NCBI RefSeq assembly: GCF_009296025.1
Contig: NZ_CP045178.1
Coordinates: 6,138,001 to 6,202,000 of the forward strand
Direction: 5' to 3'
From: Streptomyces tsukubensis
Lineage (GTDB): Bacteria > Actinomycetota > Actinomycetes > Streptomycetales > Streptomycetaceae
Length of the DNA stretch: 64,000 bases
Shown: piece by piece, positions 28,340-37,379 of the stretch
How the letters are laid out: every line of letters starts with the position of its first letter
How positions within the stretch are numbered: position 1 is the stretch's first letter
Translations under genes and position numbers: made by a program
The notes under the pieces: model-generated
The model's input: only the letters and a program-made list of their open reading frames with translations
Databases searched by the model: none
What the model was told of the DNA's origin: nothing

Positions 28340-30448
28340 TCAGCTGGACGGAGTCGGAGGGCGGGATCCGCACAGCGCGTCCTTGAGGAACGCGACCTGG
28401 AGAAGGAGCATGTTCCGCTGTACCTCGTGGTCAGCCACCATGTGGGCAGCGCCGGGGAGCGGCAGAAACGTGTGCGGTCGGCCCGCCCTCAGCAGGGCTT
28501 CCGATAGCCGGAAAGTGTGGGCGCTGACCACGTTGTCGTCGGCCGTCCCATGGATCAGCATCAACGGCCTGGTCAGGTGGGCAGCGTCCTTGATCAACGA
28601 CGAGCGGACGTAATTGTCGGGCTCGTCGGCCGGGTGACCGAGGTGGCGTTCCCGCCAATGGGTGTCGTAGAGGGTCTGGTCGGTGACGGGGGCCCCCGCG
28701 ACAGCTGCGTGGAACACGTCTGGCCTGCGCAGCACCGCCAACGCCGCGAGGAATCCGCCGAAAGACCACCCCCGGATGCCCACCCTGGTCAGATCGAGGC
28801 CGCCGACCGCCGCAGCTGTAGCCTGCAACCCGTCGACCTGGTCCTGGAGAACTGGCGTGGCAATGTCCCCTCTGATGGTCCGCTCCCACCCAGGACCGCG
28901 TCCCGGGGTGCCGCGCCCGTCGATGATGACAACTGCGAAACCTTGCTCCGCCAGCCACTGCGGGAGGAGGTACCCGTCCTGCTCCTCGGTGACCCGCTGT
29001 AGGTAGGGACCGGCGTACGGGTCCATGAGCACCGGGAGGAGCTGATCGGTGTCGGATCCGGCGGGCCGCACGACAGCGACGCGCAACTTCCTTTGCCCCA
29101 CGCGCAGTAGCTGGACGTTCGGCTTCAGCAATGGGCGTTCAGCGAGGCTGCGCACCCGGCTCGTAGCGCGGGAGCGGTCGCGGACAGTAACTTCCCACCC
29201 GTCCCGGTCAGGGGCGCGGCCGTAGGACACCACCGTTCCCCCACCGACCCGGCCGTTCCAGACACCCGCCGCACGGGTCTCCTGACGCGCACCGTACGAG
29301 GGGTCCCAGCTCCATAGGCCGGTGCGTGTCGGTTCCCGCGAGGCGCGAACGAACACCGTCTCACCATCGGTACCGACTACCTCCCGCACCTGGAGGCCGG
29401 GCGGGGTGACGGCCTCACCGTCGACCAGCAGCCGACGGGAGTCCTCCTGGTCGGTCACGGTGACGAGCCGTCCCGAGGCCGTCACCGCCGGGACGCCCTT
29501 GACCACCGTCACCCAGCAGGGGTCGGTCTCCTCGCGTACCACGCGCGTCCTGCCGGTGGCCGGCGCCACGGCCAGCACACGCATCCTGCGTTGGGTGCGG
29601 TCCTGGACGAGGACGAGGGGTTCGTCCAGACTCCAGTTGACCTCCACGACGTACTCGAACGCCTTGCGGTCCCATTCCACCGCTACGGCGTCTTCGTCTG
29701 GGCTGACCAGCCACAAGGAGACGTCCGCGTTCGCTGTACCGGCCGCAGGATAAGCCACCTGCCTGGGAGGGGTGGCGGGACGGGCGGGGTCGCTGAGGTA
29801 CCAGCGCTCGACCGAGGTGGTGTCCACCCGGGCGACCATCAGCCTCCGACTGTCCGGCGACCACCAAAACCCCCTCAGGCGTTCCATCGACTCGGCGGCC
29901 ACGTGCTCCGCCACGCCGTAGGTGACATTCTCGCCCTCCGGCGCGACCACGAGGCTGTCACCGCGACCGTCGACGCCGACCGTACGGAGCGATCCGGCGT
30001 GGACGTAGGCGATGCGGGTGCCGTCCGGGGAAGGGCGTGGGTCAAACGCGGGCCGGGCGGTTTCCAGCGTGCGCACCTGACGGGTACCGAGCCGGGCCGT
30101 GCAAACTCTGCCGTCCAAGCAGAACACGGCGAGGTCCACGACCGCGTCGGTGGCGTAAGCGGTGATGCCGTGGGCGCGTTGCCGGGTGCGCTCGCGGAGC
30201 CAGGCGTCCGCAGATGACGCTCCCCGGTCCTCTGCCGGGGGCAGGATGTCGTCGGGGTCCACGACGAGCTGCTCCTCCCCGGTGCCCGCAGACAGTGTCC
30301 ATAGGCAGGAGAGGGGGTCGCCACCGCTGCGCGTGCGCAGGAACACCACCCGTTCGCCGTCGGGCGAGACGGTGAAGGAGGACGGGACCCCGAGCTGGAA
30401 CCGGTGGGTGCGGAGGTACTGGTCGAGGAAGGCGTCGGTGGCACTCAT
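28340..30448 (-). CDS. S9-family peptidase (prolyl oligopeptidase / DPP-IV-like)
   Basis: A 702-residue cytoplasmic-looking serine peptidase with no signal peptide. The N-terminal ~430 residues form a beta-propeller (repeated SPDG-type motifs: VSPDGERVVFL, PSPDGTRIAYV, WSPDSRRLMVA). The C-terminal hydrolase has Ser562 in RGWSFGGFLA, Asp near 638 in HGTADDNV and His near 669 in GAAHMV. It is the last gene of the seven-gene operon and overlaps the methyltransferase gene by 4 bases (ATGA). In a peptide pathway it could remove a leader or N-terminal dipeptide, or degrade the product. The substrate is unknown. Confidence 0.92.
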   Translation of the reverse strand: MSATDAFLDQYLRTHRFQLGVPSSFTVSPDGERVVFLRTRSGGDPLSCLWTLSAGTGEEQLVVDPDDILPPAEDRGASSADAWLRERTRQRAHGITAYATDAVVDLAVFCLDGRVCTARLGTRQVRTLETARPAFDPRPSPDGTRIAYVHAGSLRTVGVDGRGDSLVVAPEGENVTYGVAEHVAAESMERLRGFWWSPDSRRLMVARVDTTSVERWYLSDPARPATPPRQVAYPAAGTANADVSLWLVSPDEDAVAVEWDRKAFEYVVEVNWSLDEPLVLVQDRTQRRMRVLAVAPATGRTRVVREETDPCWVTVVKGVPAVTASGRLVTVTDQEDSRRLLVDGEAVTPPGLQVREVVGTDGETVFVRASREPTRTGLWSWDPSYGARQETRAAGVWNGRVGGGTVVSYGRAPDRDGWEVTVRDRSRATSRVRSLAERPLLKPNVQLLRVGQRKLRVAVVRPAGSDTDQLLPVLMDPYAGPYLQRVTEEQDGYLLPQWLAEQGFAVVIIDGRGTPGRGPGWERTIRGDIATPVLQDQVDGLQATAAAVGGLDLTRVGIRGWSFGGFLAALAVLRRPDVFHAAVAGAPVTDQTLYDTHWRERHLGHPADEPDNYVRSSLIKDAAHLTRPLMLIHGTADDNVVSAHTFRLSEALLRAGRPHTFLPLPGAAHMVADHEVQRNMLLLQVAFLKDALCGSRPPTPSS

Positions 30449-31089
30449 CGTGCGCCCTCAGGCAGCCGGGACCACAGGAAATAATAGTCTTCGAAACCGG
30501 GACCGCACCCGAAGGAACCCACGACTTCCAGACCGGCGTCCTCGATCATCTGCATGAAGTCCTCCGGGGCGGAGAACCGGTGGTTCTCCTGGATGAGGAT
30601 CGACCCGCCCGGGTTCAGGAAGCCAGGAGCAGCCGCGTAGAAGTCGCGGTGGATGGACCAGTCCGTGTCCTTCCAGATCAGCGGGGAGTGGCTGTGTTGG
30701 TACTCCGAGGCGGGTGCGGCAGCGTTGACGTGAGGTGGGTTCCCGACGATCAGATCCCAACGGAGGTCGGCGGGAACCTGTGCGAAGGAGTCGGACAGGT
30801 GGAAACGGACCTGATTCTCCAGACCGTTGGCCTTCACCGTGCGGTCCACCACGGCCTGGGAAGCAGGGTTGAGGTCGCCGAGGTCGAGGGACGTGCAGAG
30901 TCCCGCTGCGAGGAGTGAGAAGCCGATGAAGCCCGGCCCGGCACACCATTCGAAGGCACTCCCCACATGCCCGAGGTGACGTTCGACGAAGGGCGCGTAC
31001 GCGCGGCCGAAGGTATTTCCACCGCCATCCAGTTCCTCGGTGTAGGAAACCCCCACGGGACCGTACTGGGCCTGTAGATGACGAGGCAC
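30445..31089 (-). CDS. SAM-dependent methyltransferase
   Basis: A 214-residue class I methyltransferase. Motif I is EWCAGPGFIGFSLL (about residues 47-60), an acidic motif follows in DLGDLNP, and motif IV reads VGNPPH (117-120), similar to the NPPY motif of N-methyltransferases of the PrmC/HemK type. This suggests N-methylation, perhaps of a peptide amide, guanidine or amine. GTG 31089 is chosen over the upstream frame because GGAGGAGG lies 5 bases before it. It sits between the oxygenase and the S9 peptidase in the operon. Confidence 0.85.
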   Translation of the reverse strand: MPRHLQAQYGPVGVSYTEELDGGGNTFGRAYAPFVERHLGHVGSAFEWCAGPGFIGFSLLAAGLCTSLDLGDLNPASQAVVDRTVKANGLENQVRFHLSDSFAQVPADLRWDLIVGNPPHVNAAAPASEYQHSHSPLIWKDTDWSIHRDFYAAAPGFLNPGGSILIQENHRFSAPEDFMQMIEDAGLEVVGSFGCGPGFEDYYFLWSRLPEGAR

Positions 31090-31133
31090 GCGTCCTCCTC
31101 CTGTCCGTAACAACTGAAAGGGTCGACGAGGGA

Positions 31134-32159
31134 TCAGTAGATGACGCGCTCGTGGGGCGCCGGACGGGCGTCCCGTGACTTGCGCAAGTCCCTGGCGACG
31201 TTGATGCGCTTGAGCCAGCGGTCCTTCCCGTCGTACCTCGCCCGGAAGGGGCGGCGCCCGTGTATCGCCTTGAAGTTGTCGATGAAGATGACCTGGCCCG
31301 GCTCCAGGATGGCCTCCTTCATGTGCGTCTCCACCTTCTCGGAGAAGAGCTCCAGGGCCTGGCGGGCTTCGTCGTCCTCGATCGGTGCGATGTAGTACGG
31401 ATGCACCCGTAGGTACGGGTCCGAAGGGTCGCCGAAGAGGACGGGGACCGGCTCGGGCCGGCTCAGCATGCGGCTGATGCGCGCGTAACTGCGCTCCCGC
31501 AGTTCCGCGGTGGGGTCGCCGGCCCGTGGCTCGGCTCGGTTCTCGGAGCGGTGGGCGTCGTCGGGCAGCAGCGGGAAGTGCGCCCCGGCGAGCACCTCAC
31601 GGGTGCGTGGGTCCAACGACAGGTCGTCCACCCCCACGTATGTCGTCTCGGCGGCGTCGGGATTGCGCAGGCACATCAACCCGACGTAGTCGGCGCGGTA
31701 GGGATGGAAGGCGTCCTCGGTGTGCCACTCCAGAGGGGTGCTGCTCCCGGTGCCCAGCTGGCCCACCTCGTGGCCCTTGATGGGTATCACGTCGTGCATG
31801 ATCCGCCCGTCCTGTTGGGTCGCCCAGGCGATGGGGTCGCCGAGGAGCTGCCCGCAGAGCAGGAAGAACATTTCCTCCCGCAGGGTGGGAGAGTGGACGG
31901 GCCGGTCCTTCCAGTGGTCCGGTGTCGGACCGATCGCTCCGTCGTCGACGGGGATACCTTCGACGACGCAGGCCACAGCGGGCTCCTTGAGCCGGAACGC
32001 GCTGAGCGCGGCCCGTAGCCCCTTGGGGAGGTCGTGCGCGTGGAGGGCCGCATCGTCCAGGAACTCCTGCGACTCGACCGAGGGGTAGCGCTCCGCCAGC
32101 TCCGCCACCAGAGCGCGGCACTGTGCAGCTTCTTGTGGGGTCAGGGTGATGCGGTACAT
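31134..32159 (-). CDS. Fe(II)/2-oxoglutarate amino-acid hydroxylase (VioC/AsnO-like)
   Basis: A 341-residue protein of the clavaminate-synthase-like oxygenase group that hydroxylates free amino acids such as Arg, Asn or Lys. The metal ligands His146 and Glu148 lie in PLEWHTEDAFHPYRADYVG, the distal His300 in FIDNFKAIHGRRPF and the 2-oxoglutarate Arg314 in GKDRWLKR, which is 14 residues after the distal His as expected. The HTE (rather than HTD) ligand set matches the VioC/AsnO/lysine-hydroxylase clade. ATG 32159 has GAAGGA upstream. It likely supplies a hydroxylated building block for the cluster product. Confidence 0.9.
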   Translation of the reverse strand: MYRITLTPQEAAQCRALVAELAERYPSVESQEFLDDAALHAHDLPKGLRAALSAFRLKEPAVACVVEGIPVDDGAIGPTPDHWKDRPVHSPTLREEMFFLLCGQLLGDPIAWATQQDGRIMHDVIPIKGHEVGQLGTGSSTPLEWHTEDAFHPYRADYVGLMCLRNPDAAETTYVGVDDLSLDPRTREVLAGAHFPLLPDDAHRSENRAEPRAGDPTAELRERSYARISRMLSRPEPVPVLFGDPSDPYLRVHPYYIAPIEDDEARQALELFSEKVETHMKEAILEPGQVIFIDNFKAIHGRRPFRARYDGKDRWLKRINVARDLRKSRDARPAPHERVIY

Positions 32160-32219
32160 CAGGGCGTCCTTCGGAACAGGTGTCGTGCGGTACGGGGACT
32201 GTCCGGGGTTGTTGGCAGT

Positions 32220-33551
32220 TCAGCGATGGGCGACCGCCACCGTCGGGAGGGCGCCGTGCCCGTGGATACTGACGACCCCATGCCGTCCGGGCGGCAGGTA
32301 GCGGACCATGCAGCCGCCCGGCCGATCGTCGAAGATGTAAGGGCTGAAGACGGGGAACACGTCGGCCTCGTAGGTGCTTTTGCCGTCGTCGGCGGCGAAC
32401 TCCATCGGGTACGGCACCGGGTCCACGTATGCCTGCACGATGTGATCCTCGTTCGCCGCCGCGCGAGCCACCGTCCGCCGCCAGAGTTCGCGGTCGCAGT
32501 GGCGCCCGACGAGGACATCCCGCGCCTTCATCCCGATCGCCGGCTTCAGGACGAACTCCTCGGGGTGTTCGACCAGCAGTTCTGGAAGGTTGTGGGTGGA
32601 GCCCCGCCACTTGGTGGGCCGCTCGCCCACTACCCGTGTCCAGGGCAGGTACCGCTCGACCGTCTCGCGGTCGTGGTCCGACATCCAGGGACGTCCTTCA
32701 GACACCCAACCGAGGACCTTCTTGTTGGAGATGAGATAGGCGGTCTGTGTCGCGATCAACGTGCAGCCGGCGTCGAGCGCGGTACGGACGGGCGCCAGGT
32801 CGATCCCGTGGCCGCGCCACTCGGGGACGGTGAAGTGACGCAGCCCGACCCCGTAGCGCGGGCGACCCGGCAGCCCCAGCCCCCGCAACAGGTCCTCGGG
32901 CTCGAAGAACTCGGCCTTCAGCCCATGGCTGGTGAGCGAGTCGACCTGAACGTCGTAGTAACGGTTGGTCCTACTGCCGTTGAGGTCCCGGGCAGTCCCC
33001 ACGATGGCGACGGCCGGGTCGACCCCGAGTTTCCTGACCGCACGGAGGAAGATCTCGTCGCGCACGGCCAGCGGGTCGGGCCCGAGGAACGGCGCTCGGT
33101 CGGCGCCGCCGTAGACCGCCGTCCACGCCGCGGAGTTCAACGAGGTATCGACTACCCCGCCGATGCCCGCACCGATGTTGAATTCGACAAACTTCGGGCC
33201 GGTGGCGTCGACCATCATGTCGGGCCGTGCGATGCACGTGGCGAAGTCCTCCTCCACCGTTCCCTCCAGGAAGAGCGGGTACATCCGCTCGTCGGCGCCG
33301 AGCGCAGCGACACGGCCCGCCGCAGTGGGGGCCGACGCCAGCAGGGTCCTGCGGAGGAGCCCAAGGAGCCTCGCGGCGGCGTCGAACATCTCCCGGTAGG
33401 ACGGCTGGGGAAGCACCACCGGACGCACCGATGCCGGGGACATGGGGAAGGCGATGTCGTCCATCGCCCCGCTGAGCGACTCGATCAGGGCAGGAACCGG
33501 GAGTCGGGAACCGTGGGGGATGTTGGTCGTGCCGTACCAGTGGGTGCTCAC
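32220..33551 (-). CDS. ATP-grasp ligase
   Basis: A 443-residue protein with ATP-grasp features: KFVEFNIGAGIGG (about 120-132) and FVLKPAIGMKARDVLVGR (333-350), followed by HIVQAYVDPVPYP (370-382). Such enzymes join an amine to a carboxylate through an acyl phosphate and often make peptide bonds in small peptide pathways. I did not recognise a closer family, so which two substrates are joined is open. GTG 33551 overlaps the stop of the GNAT gene (GTGA). A 60-base gap separates it from the oxygenase gene. Confidence 0.8.
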   Translation of the reverse strand: MSTHWYGTTNIPHGSRLPVPALIESLSGAMDDIAFPMSPASVRPVVLPQPSYREMFDAAARLLGLLRRTLLASAPTAAGRVAALGADERMYPLFLEGTVEEDFATCIARPDMMVDATGPKFVEFNIGAGIGGVVDTSLNSAAWTAVYGGADRAPFLGPDPLAVRDEIFLRAVRKLGVDPAVAIVGTARDLNGSRTNRYYDVQVDSLTSHGLKAEFFEPEDLLRGLGLPGRPRYGVGLRHFTVPEWRGHGIDLAPVRTALDAGCTLIATQTAYLISNKKVLGWVSEGRPWMSDHDRETVERYLPWTRVVGERPTKWRGSTHNLPELLVEHPEEFVLKPAIGMKARDVLVGRHCDRELWRRTVARAAANEDHIVQAYVDPVPYPMEFAADDGKSTYEADVFPVFSPYIFDDRPGGCMVRYLPPGRHGVVSIHGHGALPTVAVAHR

Positions 33552-34732
33552 GGGTGCGTCCTCCTGTCGAGGTTCTGGGGTACCGATGCGAGGAACGAGT
33601 CGAGGTCCACGTGGTCGACCCGTGCGACGCCGGGGGACTTCGCGGAGTAGTCGCGGCGGGCAGGTCGGTCGGAGTCGTGGAAGTAGACCGCTCGTAGGGA
33701 CCCGTCGACGTCCTCGGCCAATACGGGATTGGCGACCAGGAAGTCGCGGACCTCGGGGGTGTCACGACGCACCTGTAGCCACAGGCGTTTGTTGCCGAAG
33801 TGGTTCGGAGGCAGGATCACGCGGGTCCCGAACCGGCGCTTCCACTGGTAGGTGCCCTTGCTGAGGAAGGGCTCCGTGCCCTGGAAGTCGAGGAACCGCA
33901 CCCCGTTGTCCGCCGCCCATCCGATGAGGAAGTGGTAGATGGCCTTGAAGGCACCGTTGTCGTAATGCTCCTCGGACCCGTCCAGCACACCGAGCAGACG
34001 GAGGGTCAACACCTGGGTCGCGGGGTCCCAGTGGCACAGGGCGCCCGCGATGTGCTCGCCGTTCTGCGAGAGGCTGAACATGCGGCCCGAGCGGAAGAGG
34101 CACTCGTAGGAGACCTCCTTGGTTTCCGTCCTCTCGCGTGTGCCGTGGCGATTCCGCATGGTGGGGCGGTATAGGCGGTCGTAGAAGAAGTCGAACCACG
34201 CGGGGTCACGTTCGACGGACCAGCTCCAGTCCCGCAGCTTCATGTCGTGGTTGAACTGGGAGCGTTCTCGCTTGGAGATCTTCCGACGCGCCGTGTCGGA
34301 TCCCCCCTGGGTATCGAGCACGAAGTGGATGCGCATGGGGATGATCAAGGAGGCCGACTCGGTCATCTGCCGGGCGCGCGCCGCACTGGTGCCCACGATG
34401 GTGACGTCAGCGTCCGGGAGTCGGGACACTGCCCCCAGCGCCTTCCCGCTGATCCGTGCGGATGTGCGCCGCGCAGCCTTCCCCGAGCCCGTCTCGCGGC
34501 GCAGTTCGGTGAACTCCAGCGTGTACGCGAGCCCTTCGGCCAATCCGGCGTAGGAGACGGACATGCCGTTCAGGTCCGAGCGGACGGCGGGGAACACGGC
34601 GCTGTCACGGGTGTCCACCGCGGTGCGCCACCTGGTCACCGCAGGGTGGCCACTGTTGCGCCAGTGGTACCCGGCGTGCATGCGCAGACGACGGTACAGC
34701 GGTGAACGTGAGGGCGGGGTTCCAGCAGACAA
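33548..34732 (-). CDS. GNAT/FemAB-like transferase, possible tRNA-dependent peptide ligase
   Basis: A 394-residue protein. The second half has the BioF2/FemAB-type GNAT layout: WFDFFYDRLYRPTMRNRHG, FSLSQNGEHIAGALCHW, FKAIYHFLIGWAADNGVRFL and TEPFLSKGTYQWKRRFGTRV. Proteins of this fold either acetylate or use aminoacyl-tRNA to add an amino acid to a peptide (Fem family; DhpH-type in dehydrophos). Start TTG 34732 fits GAGGA 8 bases upstream; an internal ATG start is possible. It lies between the LanB-like and ATP-grasp genes, which supports a peptide-forming role, but this is an inference. Confidence 0.7.
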   Translation of the reverse strand: MSAGTPPSRSPLYRRLRMHAGYHWRNSGHPAVTRWRTAVDTRDSAVFPAVRSDLNGMSVSYAGLAEGLAYTLEFTELRRETGSGKAARRTSARISGKALGAVSRLPDADVTIVGTSAARARQMTESASLIIPMRIHFVLDTQGGSDTARRKISKRERSQFNHDMKLRDWSWSVERDPAWFDFFYDRLYRPTMRNRHGTRERTETKEVSYECLFRSGRMFSLSQNGEHIAGALCHWDPATQVLTLRLLGVLDGSEEHYDNGAFKAIYHFLIGWAADNGVRFLDFQGTEPFLSKGTYQWKRRFGTRVILPPNHFGNKRLWLQVRRDTPEVRDFLVANPVLAEDVDGSLRAVYFHDSDRPARRDYSAKSPGVARVDHVDLDSFLASVPQNLDRRTHP

Positions 34733-34759
34733 GGGTTCGTTCCTCGATGGTCGGACGAG

Positions 34760-37330
34760 TCAGCGGGTCGGGGCGGAGAACGCGGCGTAGCGCAGTTCTG
34801 ACGAGTAGTGGCCGCGTTGGTCCGACACCCAGAGGTGCTCGGGTGCGGGCAGCATCTCGGACAGTTCGACGGGCTCCGCCGACCGGCCGGCGAGCCGGGT
34901 GAGCTGCCGGACCAGTAGTGGACTGTCGAGGTCGCAGTACACGGGCTTGGTCTCCCCAGCGACCTTGGCGTACAGGTGTCGGCACAGACCCCTGTCCTCC
35001 CGCACCTGCTGCACCTTCAAGAAGGCGTCGCGGCGGTGCCGTGCGGAAAGATCCGCGGCCGGCACTCGCCAGGACTCTCGCTGGAGCACCACGGGGCCCA
35101 TCGTGACCCGGGGCAGGTGCGGGTGGCGGCGTCCGGGGAGCAGCCTGCCGCCCTGGTGCCGGGGGAAACCGAAGGGCACGAACGGGTTCCGCCGCACTCC
35201 CAGCCAGGCATAGGGGAGTGCGGCCATCCGCAGGAAGCGCCCGCTCTCCGGATGGCGCAGGCGGAGGGCTCCGCCTGACCACACCACCCTGAGGTCGGCC
35301 AACGCTGCCACCCGGTCGCGGGGCAGCGGGGAGCGCCCGCTCGCCTCTATCTCGAAGGTCTCCAGGGGCACCCGGATATAGGACTTGTTCCGGTGCGCGA
35401 GGGTGACGCACGCGAGGTCCTCGTCCGCCGCCATGAGCCCCCGGTACCCGTCGAGGACATGGGTGGGGAAGGCGGGGAACCGCTCGCTCAACATGGGGCC
35501 GAACAGTCCATGGCTGAGCGACTCCTCGTTGGAGTGCAGCTCACTGAGGACCAAGTGGAAGTCGCCGGCCGCCAGATCTTCGGGCGACCGTGCCCCGATC
35601 ATGAGGTCAGGGTTGCACAGCGCAGGCAGCAGTTCCCCGGCCGAGGACACGAGCTCCCGCACCGTGGCTGTGTCCACTTGGATCCGGGGGTCGTCATATG
35701 TGCCCCCGGACAGCAGTGTGTCCTCCACCCGGTCCAGGAAGGCGGTTTCGGCGGCGTCCATCTCCGCGTAGCGGCTCTCCAACTGCGCGGAGTCCTCGAT
35801 GAAACCGGTGGTGAACTCGTGGAGGCCGACCTCCGACCGCCCGGGGAAGTGTTTGGCGTACCACTCACCGAGCAGCCTCGACTCGGTGGCGAACCGTCGT
35901 CGTGGCCCCGCCATGACCAGGTCGTAGGCGAGGGGGAGGCCGTCAGCGAGGAGATCGGTCAACGGCTTCCCGATGGACAGGTCGGCGTAGCGACCTGAAC
36001 AGTCCTCGTGGAGGACGGACCGGTCGCCGTAGAAGGTCCCCCTGCCACGTTCGGCTGACACACCCGTGTACGCCTCGAAGCCGGCCTTGAGCGAGTCGAG
36101 CGTTGCCCGGCGCTGGACCGTCGTGCTCCCCGGCGCTCCGAAGTCGGCAAGGTGACACCGGGCCTCCTGTAGCAGCCCACGCCAGGCGACACCACCGGGG
36201 TCGCCCGTGTGAAGGGCGAGTTCGGGTATCGGATCCGGCGTGCCGTAGGGAATCTCCGGTCCCACGATGATGGCGCCCAGTTCCTCCAGGCTGTGGAGGG
36301 CATCCAGCAGGGCCTGCGGCAGGAGACCGCCGTCCTGGTATGTGGGGTCCACTTGGTGCGCGAGGTGGGCTGTCGTCCTCTCACCGTCGCACAGGACGAA
36401 GAGGGCGTGGGCGAACTCGTCCAGTTCCGTCGGCGGGTGCTCACGGGTCGCGCTCCCGACGTCGGAGACTTTCGAGGAGTAGTCGAAGGAGAGGACCCGC
36501 AGAGTGCGACCCGACACGGACGCGCCAGGGGCCCGGCGAGGGCGGCACTGCCTGAGCACCTCGGGGTCGTCACGCATGGCGGTGGCGATGGCCTCGCCCG
36601 CCCAGCGTGACAGCAGGGGGTGGCGGCTCAAGGGGGTCTGCCTCGCGTCGACCCCAGGGATGCCGGGTGCGAAGGACCCCAGGGTGAAGGGCCCGAGGTG
36701 GCCGGTCGTGTCGTTCTTGGCACAGGCACGCTGTAGGTGGCGGACCAGGGTGTCGACGCGTGGCTGGTCGTCCTTGTGCCAGCGCCGGTCCGGCCGCCGG
36801 GTCCCGGCGATCCAGCGTGAGAGGACCGGTTCGGAGCTCTCGTTGGACACCAGCAGGGCGTCCCGCAGGTCCTCGTGCTGTTGGAAGAGACGGACCACTT
36901 GGTCGGACGCTTGGAGTTCCTCCTGGGGGAAGACACGGAGAAACTCCTCCTCGGCTCGGGCCTCGTCGTGGAGGAGCGTGGCGAAACGCTGGACGACCGC
37001 CTCGACCTCGGCGGACTCGATCGCGGAGAGAATGTGCGGCGGTGGCAGTCTGCGCTTGCGCACCGCTCGCAGTGCGGCACCGTCCGCGCGGGTCCTGGCG
37101 GCGGCGAGCACACCCTCGGAGTGCGAGTCGGCGACGGCCTGGTCGAGTCTGCCGCGCGTGGTGACCAGGTGCCGGGCCGCCGAGGTCGCGGTCTTCGACG
37201 CGAGGTCAGCCAGTAGTTCGAACGGGAACCCGGACATGCGCAGCACGAACGGCGACAGCGTGTTCCAACCGTCACCAGGGACACGGTCGGGGACAGCGCC
37301 GTTCGTCAACGCGGGCACGGAGGTGGTCAT
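34760..37330 (-). CDS. LanB-like (lantibiotic-dehydratase N-domain) protein
   Basis: An 856-residue protein. The opening FVLRMSGFPFELLADLASKT (28-47) matches the start of LanB-type glutamylation domains. RHLQRACAKNDTTGHLGPF (198-215) resembles the CAKND-SFFGP block I recall from stand-alone LanB-like proteins, including peptide aminoacyl-tRNA ligases. I see no SpaB-type C-terminal elimination domain, and no other gene in the cluster encodes one. LanB-type enzymes use Glu-tRNA to glutamylate Ser/Thr, while PEARLs add an amino acid to a peptide C-terminus. No precursor peptide is found in the operon. ATG 37330 has AAAGG upstream. Confidence 0.8.
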   Translation of the reverse strand: MTTSVPALTNGAVPDRVPGDGWNTLSPFVLRMSGFPFELLADLASKTATSAARHLVTTRGRLDQAVADSHSEGVLAAARTRADGAALRAVRKRRLPPPHILSAIESAEVEAVVQRFATLLHDEARAEEEFLRVFPQEELQASDQVVRLFQQHEDLRDALLVSNESSEPVLSRWIAGTRRPDRRWHKDDQPRVDTLVRHLQRACAKNDTTGHLGPFTLGSFAPGIPGVDARQTPLSRHPLLSRWAGEAIATAMRDDPEVLRQCRPRRAPGASVSGRTLRVLSFDYSSKVSDVGSATREHPPTELDEFAHALFVLCDGERTTAHLAHQVDPTYQDGGLLPQALLDALHSLEELGAIIVGPEIPYGTPDPIPELALHTGDPGGVAWRGLLQEARCHLADFGAPGSTTVQRRATLDSLKAGFEAYTGVSAERGRGTFYGDRSVLHEDCSGRYADLSIGKPLTDLLADGLPLAYDLVMAGPRRRFATESRLLGEWYAKHFPGRSEVGLHEFTTGFIEDSAQLESRYAEMDAAETAFLDRVEDTLLSGGTYDDPRIQVDTATVRELVSSAGELLPALCNPDLMIGARSPEDLAAGDFHLVLSELHSNEESLSHGLFGPMLSERFPAFPTHVLDGYRGLMAADEDLACVTLAHRNKSYIRVPLETFEIEASGRSPLPRDRVAALADLRVVWSGGALRLRHPESGRFLRMAALPYAWLGVRRNPFVPFGFPRHQGGRLLPGRRHPHLPRVTMGPVVLQRESWRVPAADLSARHRRDAFLKVQQVREDRGLCRHLYAKVAGETKPVYCDLDSPLLVRQLTRLAGRSAEPVELSEMLPAPEHLWVSDQRGHYSSELRYAAFSAPTR

Positions 37331-37379
37331 GGTGAGCCTTTCAGGAGCAGTGTGACGCGGGGACGTGAGACGTCACCGG

